DNA of 35,114 nucleotides. Source: a virus. The translations under genes and the position numbers were made by a program. Numbering within the stretch: position 1 is the stretch's first letter; each line of letters opens with the position of its first letter. The DNA is taken from IMG/VR virus record IMGVR_UViG_3300044765_000178, positions 1-35,114 of that record; one strand, written 5' to 3'. This document shows, piece by piece, positions 31,206 to 35,114 of this stretch. The notes beneath the pieces are model-generated. The model did no database searches. It was not told the DNA's origin and was given only the letters and a program-made list of their open reading frames with translations.

Positions 31206-31805
31206 ATGGTGAACACGCTCTACACCGACCTGCCGACGCTGAGGCTCGCCGTGGGCGTCCAGGACGCCAGCAGTGACACGCTGCTCAACCAGGCGCTGTC
31301 GGCGGCCTGCCGCTCGATCGACAAGCACTGCGGGCGCCGGTTCTACAAGGACGACGCGCCGTCGGCCCGGATCTACCGGCCGGGCCGGCGCGTCACCTGG
31401 GACCGCGACGGGGAGCTGCTGCTCGTCGACGACATCGCCGACACCACCGGCATGATCGTCGAGAGCGGCACGCCGGTGGGCAACAGCTGGACGGCGTTCA
31501 CCGACTACGAGACGCACCCGGACAACGCGCTGGCCCTGGGTGAGCCGGTGACGGGGTTGCTGCGGCTGGCCTGGTGGTTCGGCGGCTACGGGCTCCGGAT
31601 CCGGGTGACGGCGATCTGGGGTTGGCCGGCGGTGCCCGACAACGTCGTGCAGGCCGCGCTGATCCAGGCCGCGCGGTTCTACCGGCGCAAGGACAGTCCC
31701 GAGGGCGTGCTCGGCTCGGCGGACTGGGGCGCGATCCGTGTGTCCCGTCTCGATCCGGACGTGCAGGAGCTGCTCAGCGACTTCTGCGAACCGGCCATCG
31801 GCTGA
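31206..31805 (+). CDS. head-tail connector (gp6-like adaptor)
   Basis: 199 aa, ATG at 31206. The helical bundle pattern of HK97 gp6-like adaptors is present: LPTLRLAVGVQDASSDTLLN, QALSAACRSIDKHCGRRFY, then VVQAALIQAARFYRRKDSPE with a typical DS-PEGV loop and a final LDPDVQELLSDF. It would bind under the portal. Confidence 0.82.
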   Translation: MVNTLYTDLPTLRLAVGVQDASSDTLLNQALSAACRSIDKHCGRRFYKDDAPSARIYRPGRRVTWDRDGELLLVDDIADTTGMIVESGTPVGNSWTAFTDYETHPDNALALGEPVTGLLRLAWWFGGYGLRIRVTAIWGWPAVPDNVVQAALIQAARFYRRKDSPEGVLGSADWGAIRVSRLDPDVQELLSDFCEPAIG

Positions 31806-31824
31806 GAGAGACGGGTGGTCCACT

Positions 31825-32235
31825 GTGGATGTCGAGGCGGTGTTCACCGGCCTGCGGAACGCGGCCGGCACGATCACGGGGCTGAACGTGTTCGAGTACG
31901 TACCCGACTCGATCAGCCCGCCGTCCTTCTTCCCGGTCGAGGTCGAGATCGACTATGACCTGACCTTCGCCCGCGGCATGGACGCCTTCACCGTCACCGC
32001 GAGGCTGCTGGTCTCCCAGGCCGACGACCGGGCCGGGCAGCAGACGCTCAAGTCCTACCTGGTCGGCAGCGGCCCGCAGTCGCTGAAGCAAGCGCTACAG
32101 GCCGATCGGACGCTGGGCGGCGCGTGCGACGCGCTGCAGGTGAAGTCGGTGCGCGGCTACGGCCGGTACGAACACGCCGGGCAGCACTTCTACGGCGCCG
32201 AGTTCTCGATCTACGTCATCGGCCAGGGAGGCTGA
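31825..32235 (+). CDS. neck / tail completion protein candidate
   Basis: 136 aa from the GTG at 31825. It has an alpha/beta pattern (VEAVFTGLRNAAGTI, FFPVEVEIDYDLTF, DAFTVTARLLVSQADDRAGQ, LKSYLVGSGPQSLKQAL) and ends in YGAEFSIYVIGQGG. Position and pattern fit a tail terminator or head closure protein. No exact family is claimed. Confidence 0.6.
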   Translation: MDVEAVFTGLRNAAGTITGLNVFEYVPDSISPPSFFPVEVEIDYDLTFARGMDAFTVTARLLVSQADDRAGQQTLKSYLVGSGPQSLKQALQADRTLGGACDALQVKSVRGYGRYEHAGQHFYGAEFSIYVIGQGG

Positions 32236-32240
32236 ACGCG

Positions 32241-32975
32241 GTGAGTCACTTCATCATGACCGACGTCCGGCTGTTCACCGGCGGCGCGGATCTGACCGCC
32301 GCGACGAACAAGGTCGAGCTGGCCGCGACCGTGGAGGACAAGGACGCCACGACGTTCGGCTCCGCCGGCTGGAAGGAAGTCCTCGGCGGCCTGGCGTCGA
32401 CCTCGATCGATGTCGAGGGGCTGTGGGAGGCCAGCGATCCGAGTCTGGTCGACGACAACCGGTGGGCCGCGCTCGGCGGTGCGAGTGCCTGGTCGGTGTG
32501 CCCGCAGCTGGCCAACGTCGGTTCCCTCGTGTACCTGACCAATGCGTTGGACGCGAGCTACCAGCTCGGCGGCCAGGTCGGCGACATCGCCCCCTACCAG
32601 GCCAAGGCCATGTCCACGTGGCCGCTGGTACGCGGCCAGATCGCGCATCCGCCCGGCACTCCCCGCACCGTCACCGGGACGGGCACCGGCGTGCAGCTCG
32701 GCGCGATCGGCGCCGGGCAGCAGCTCTACGCCGCGCTGCACGTGCTGTCGGTGGCCGGCACGGGCACGCCGACCATCACGGTGGCGGTCGAGTCCGACGC
32801 TGACAACACGTTCGCCTCGCCGGTCACGGCGGTCACGTTCGGCGCGGCGACCGCGATCGGCGGCCAGATCCTTCGGGCGCCCGGCCCGAACACCGACCCC
32901 TGGTTCCGTCCAAAGTGGACGATCTCGGGCACGTCGCCGAGTTTCCTGTTCGTCGTCGCTCTCGGAGTGAAGTGA
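32241..32975 (+). CDS. tail tube-like protein with extra C-terminal domain
   Basis: 244 aa from the GTG at 32241. Residues 25-60 read NKVELAATVEDKDATTFGSA then GWKEVLGGLASTSIDVEGL, close to the next gene. Residues from about 130 to the end form a separate beta-rich domain (VQLGAIGAGQQLYAALHV, TPTITVAVESDADNTF, FRPKWTISGTSPSFLFVVAL), possibly Ig- or carbohydrate-binding-like. It may be a decorated tube form or a tube-initiating ring. Confidence 0.7.
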   Translation: MSHFIMTDVRLFTGGADLTAATNKVELAATVEDKDATTFGSAGWKEVLGGLASTSIDVEGLWEASDPSLVDDNRWAALGGASAWSVCPQLANVGSLVYLTNALDASYQLGGQVGDIAPYQAKAMSTWPLVRGQIAHPPGTPRTVTGTGTGVQLGAIGAGQQLYAALHVLSVAGTGTPTITVAVESDADNTFASPVTAVTFGAATAIGGQILRAPGPNTDPWFRPKWTISGTSPSFLFVVALGVK

Positions 32976-32985
32976 GGTAATCCCC

Positions 32986-33396
32986 ATGGCACACATGGTT
33001 CTGCTGGCCGAGTTCGTGTCGATCGGCGGCAACGATCTGAGCACCCACGCCGAGAAGTGCGAGCTGCAGATCGACGTCGAGGACAAGGACGCGACCACCT
33101 TCGGATCGCTGGGCTGGAAGGAAAGCCTCGGCGGCCTGAAGTCCGGCAAGTTGAACGTGACGTTCAAGCAGGACGTGGCGGCCGCCTCGCTGGACTCGAT
33201 CATGTGGCCGCTGCTGGGCACGGTCGTCGCGTTCGAGGTCCGCCTGTCCAACGCCGCCCGGGGCACCAGCAACCCGTCCTATACCGGCAACGTGCTGGTC
33301 AACGGGTGGAAGCCCGCATCCGGCAGCGTCGGCGACGTCGCTTCCAGCGACGTGGCGTTCCCGACCACCGGCGCGGTGTCCCGGCTGACCGCGTGA
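32986..33396 (+). CDS. major tail tube protein candidate, paralogue of the preceding gene
   Basis: 136 aa, ATG behind GAGGTAA. EKCELQIDVEDKDATTFGSL then GWKESLGGLKSGKLNVTFKQ matches the upstream gene in a stretch of about 35 residues. SIMWPLLGTVVAFEVRL and SSDVAFPTTGAVSRL are common to siphovirus tube proteins. Its compact size suits the hexameric tube subunit. The upstream larger paralogue is unusual. Confidence 0.75.
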   Translation: MAHMVLLAEFVSIGGNDLSTHAEKCELQIDVEDKDATTFGSLGWKESLGGLKSGKLNVTFKQDVAAASLDSIMWPLLGTVVAFEVRLSNAARGTSNPSYTGNVLVNGWKPASGSVGDVASSDVAFPTTGAVSRLTA

Positions 33397-33402
33397 CGCG
33401 CC

Positions 33403-33897
33403 ATGCCGTTCAACCTGGTCATCAAGCCGGACACGCTGATCGCGCTCGGCCGCGCGCTGAAGGCCGAGGATGACGGCAAGCAGCTGAAGAAGGATCTCCT
33501 GCGCAACCTGCGCCAGGCGCTCAAGCCCGTGCAGGACGAGGTCAAACGCGAGATCAACAGCATGGGCAGCCACGGCGGCGAACACGGCATGGCGCTGCGC
33601 CGCACGGTGGCCCGCAAGGTCGTGGTGCAGACCAGGATGTCCGGCCGCAGCGCCGGCGTGCGGCTGATCGCGAAGAAAACGCCGGGCCTGCGTGGGTTCC
33701 GCAACGCGCCGAAGCGGCTCAACAGCAAGAAGGGCTGGCGACACCCCGTGATGGGTGACCGCGAGGACTGGGTGCACCAGATGGGAAAGCCGGACTGGTT
33801 CGACGGCCCGGTCCGTGCCCGGCGTTCGGAGTTCCGCAAGGCGGTCGCGGACGTGCTCGACGAGATGGCAGACCGGATCAGACGGAGAGTGAGATAG
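33403..33897 (+). CDS. HK97 gp10-like protein (head-tail/neck)
   Basis: 164 aa, ATG at 33403. Helical, basic N-terminus (LGRALKAEDDGKQLKKDLLR, VQDEVKREINSMG), then KGWRHPVMGDREDWVHQM and KPDWFDGPVRARRSEF, the gp10-like HPV-G...WV-Q...P-W-F pattern. Usually placed before the tube gene; here it lies after it. It may be a neck or minor tail protein. Confidence 0.72.
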   Translation: MPFNLVIKPDTLIALGRALKAEDDGKQLKKDLLRNLRQALKPVQDEVKREINSMGSHGGEHGMALRRTVARKVVVQTRMSGRSAGVRLIAKKTPGLRGFRNAPKRLNSKKGWRHPVMGDREDWVHQMGKPDWFDGPVRARRSEFRKAVADVLDEMADRIRRRVR

Positions 33898-33899
33898 CG

Positions 33900-34310
33900 G
33901 TGATCATCAACTACCGGCCGGACGGGCAGCCGGCGCAGCAGTGGGATTGGCACGCGGACCAGGTGCGGTCCAGCGAGGCCGAGCTGATCGAGAAGCGGTT
34001 CGACGGCACCTGGGACGCGTTCCTGCTGGCGGTGACGCAGGGATCCATGCGGGCCCGGCGGATCCTGCTGTGGCACCTGCTGCGGATCGAGCACCCCACC
34101 CTCAAGCCCGAGGACGTCGATCCTCTCGCCGGCGAGCTGGTCGTCGAGTTCGACAAGGGCGAGTTGCAGCAGATGTACGACGCCGCCGTCGCGCAGGCCG
34201 ACCGGATCCCCGAGGACAAGCGCGACATGGTGCTGGGCGTGCTGAAAGCCGAGCTGGACAAGGCCGGCGGTGTGGCACCGGGAAAAGCGCGCTCGAAGAA
34301 GCGCGCGTAG
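33900..34310 (+). CDS. tail assembly chaperone, short form (gpG-like)
   Basis: 136 aa, GTG start; the frame ends at a TAG. Helical, acidic (SEAELIEKRFDGTWDAFLLA, GELQQMYDAAVAQADRIPED) with a Lys/Arg/Ala tail. It lies between the tube and tape measure genes, where siphoviruses keep the chaperone pair, and contains the slippery site at 34280. It binds the tape measure protein during tail assembly. Confidence 0.85.
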   Translation: MIINYRPDGQPAQQWDWHADQVRSSEAELIEKRFDGTWDAFLLAVTQGSMRARRILLWHLLRIEHPTLKPEDVDPLAGELVVEFDKGELQQMYDAAVAQADRIPEDKRDMVLGVLKAELDKAGGVAPGKARSKKRA

Positions 34311-34441
34311 CCCGCTCGATGCTGATGTCGGAGATCCTCCACATCAGACCGTGGGAGCAGCGGGAGCTGCTGACGGTACCTGAGCTGCGGGCCGCGATCG
34401 CCCACGTCGACGAGGTGCTCAAGGCGCGCCGCAACAACTGA
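33900..34441 (+). CDS. tail assembly chaperone, frameshifted long form (gpGT-like)
   Basis: A -1 slip at GGGAAAA joins the 129 codons ending at 34286 with the other frame from 34286 to the TGA at 34439-34441, about 180 aa. The added part reads SALEEARVARSMLMSEILHI, RPWEQRELLTVPELRAAIAH, then VDEVLKARRNN, a typical helical T domain. The second frame has no good independent start, which supports frameshifting. Confidence 0.85.
34280..34286 (+). promoter_or_regulatory. programmed -1 frameshift site GGGAAAA
   Basis: The heptamer G-GGA-AAA is in the zero frame (codons GGA at 34281, AAA at 34284), fitting X-XXY-YYZ. It lies 22 bases before the zero-frame stop codon. GGGAAAA and GGGAAAG are known slip sites of phage G/T genes. 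Confidence 0.9.
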
Positions 34442-34465
34442 ATCAGGGCAGGGAGGTGACCCCCC

Positions 34466-35102
34466 TTGTCGGACACCTCCCTGCTGTTCAACCTGCTCGG
34501 GCTGGACGGCCTGTCGCCGGTGCTGGCCAAGATCCGCGCCGAGGTGATCGCGACCGCGAGCACGTTCAAGGCGGCCAGCGACGCCACCGGGTCCGCGGCG
34601 CAGTCGGCCGGGAACTACCTGCTCGGCCAGGCGAAGTCGAGCGCTGACGGCATCCTGTCGCTGACCAAGTACATGGCGATGTTCGGCGGCGCGGCCGCCG
34701 GCGCGTCGCTGATCGCCGGCGGCGCGCTCGCCGCGGTGCCGGTCGCGTTGGCCGGCATCGGCATCATGGCGATCAAGAGCAACGCCCAGGTGCAGGCGTC
34801 GTTCACTGGGCTGGCGCAGCACGTGCAGACCAGCCTCACGCAGATGGCCGCGCCGCTGGTGCCGGTGCTGACCGGCGTCGCGAAGCTGGCCGGGCAGACG
34901 TTCGACTACATCAAGCCCGCGCTGACGAGCATCTTCGCCTCGGTCGGGCCGATGATCACCGACCTTGCGCACGGGCTGGCCGGCGCGGTCTCCCAGCTGA
35001 TGCCCGGGATCCAGGCCGTCGTCCAGGCGGCCGGACCGGTGATCGGCGCGCTCGGCGACGGCATCGCCTCGCTGGGCGCCGGGCTGAGTGATTTCCTGAC
35101 GG
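34466..35102 (+). CDS. tape measure protein, N-terminal part (continues at window start)
   Basis: TTG start at 34466 with GGGAGGTGA upstream. The first 178 codons carry LSDTSLLFNLLGLDGLSPVL, a helical stretch, and a hydrophobic region (YMAMFGGAAAGASLIAGGAL, VPVALAGIGIMAI) that may insert into the host membrane. Merging the 126-bp overlap continues in frame to 1715. The frame after 35102 is artefactual. Confidence 0.92.
34977..35102. repeat. terminal direct repeat, right copy
   Basis: Identical to bases 1-126; the circle is 34,976 bp. See the left copy. Confidence 0.95.
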
Positions 35103-35114
35103 CCCCCGTCAGGA
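35103..35114. other. fold-back end, probable artefact
   Basis: CCCCCGTCAGGA is the exact reverse complement of bases 118-129. Both coding frame and circular continuity break here, so it is a chimeric end and not genome sequence. Confidence 0.9.

Noticed and set aside
1-35114. CRISPR array or rRNA gene
   Set aside because: No regularly spaced direct repeats with unique spacers and no rRNA-like sequence were seen on reading.

Overview
The window is the essentially complete genome of a temperate, long-tailed (siphovirus, HK97-type head) phage or excised prophage of a high-GC actinobacterium. Bases 1-126 recur exactly at 34977-35102, so the sequence closes into a circle of 34,976 bp. The tape measure gene runs across the joint in frame (34466 to the end, then 1 to 1715, 741 codons). 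The last 12 bases (35103-35114) are the reverse complement of bases 118-129 and look like an assembly fold-back. High GC, frequent GTG and TTG starts, GTGA/ATGA gene overlaps, leaderless-type promoters and an XRE-DUF5753/DUF397 pair point to an actinomycete host. Pseudonocardiales or Streptomyces-like is an inference, not a proven assignment.

Layout. (1) 23657-34441, then the tape measure gene through to 6169: late module. It runs HNH nuclease, cos-like repeat region, small and large terminase, portal, S78 protease, capsid, head accessory proteins, connectors, two paralogous tail-tube-like proteins, tail chaperones with a -1 frameshift at GGGAAAA, tape measure, Dit-like, Gp37-like hub and tail-tip proteins. 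(2) 6181-7395: lysis module (GH25-like putative endolysin, two-helix holin) ending in a strong terminator. (3) 7408-10559: accessory cassette with leftward small zinc-binding and membrane proteins, a perfect 28-bp palindrome in a divergent promoter region, the XRE-DUF5753/DUF397 pair, and three tiny leftward membrane proteins. (4) 10560-13066: lysogeny module with attP-like noncoding DNA, tyrosine integrase, a small membrane protein, a leftward repressor and a rightward Cro-like gene with operator-like repeats between them. (5) 13063-22315: a tightly packed rightward early operon of small proteins. It includes a LuxR-type HTH protein, a MazG-like protein, a sliding-clamp-like protein, an HTH-HNH protein, a winged-helix/HNH fusion whose gene carries a GATC-rich, lower-GC tract that could be the replication origin, and zinc-finger proteins. 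(6) 22428-22965: a small gene, a terminator, an initiator-like tRNA(CAU) and a strong hairpin.

How it works together (inference): the repressor/Cro switch and integrase set the lysis-lysogeny choice. The early operon starts replication, probably with host polymerase recruited through the clamp-like protein and the initiator-HNH protein. Terminase packages from a cos region between the HNH and small terminase genes. No polymerase, primase or helicase gene was seen. The best candidates for new biology are the initiator-like tRNA, the palindrome/DUF5753/DUF397 cassette, the initiator-HNH gene with its internal GATC cluster, and the tandem tail-tube paralogues.
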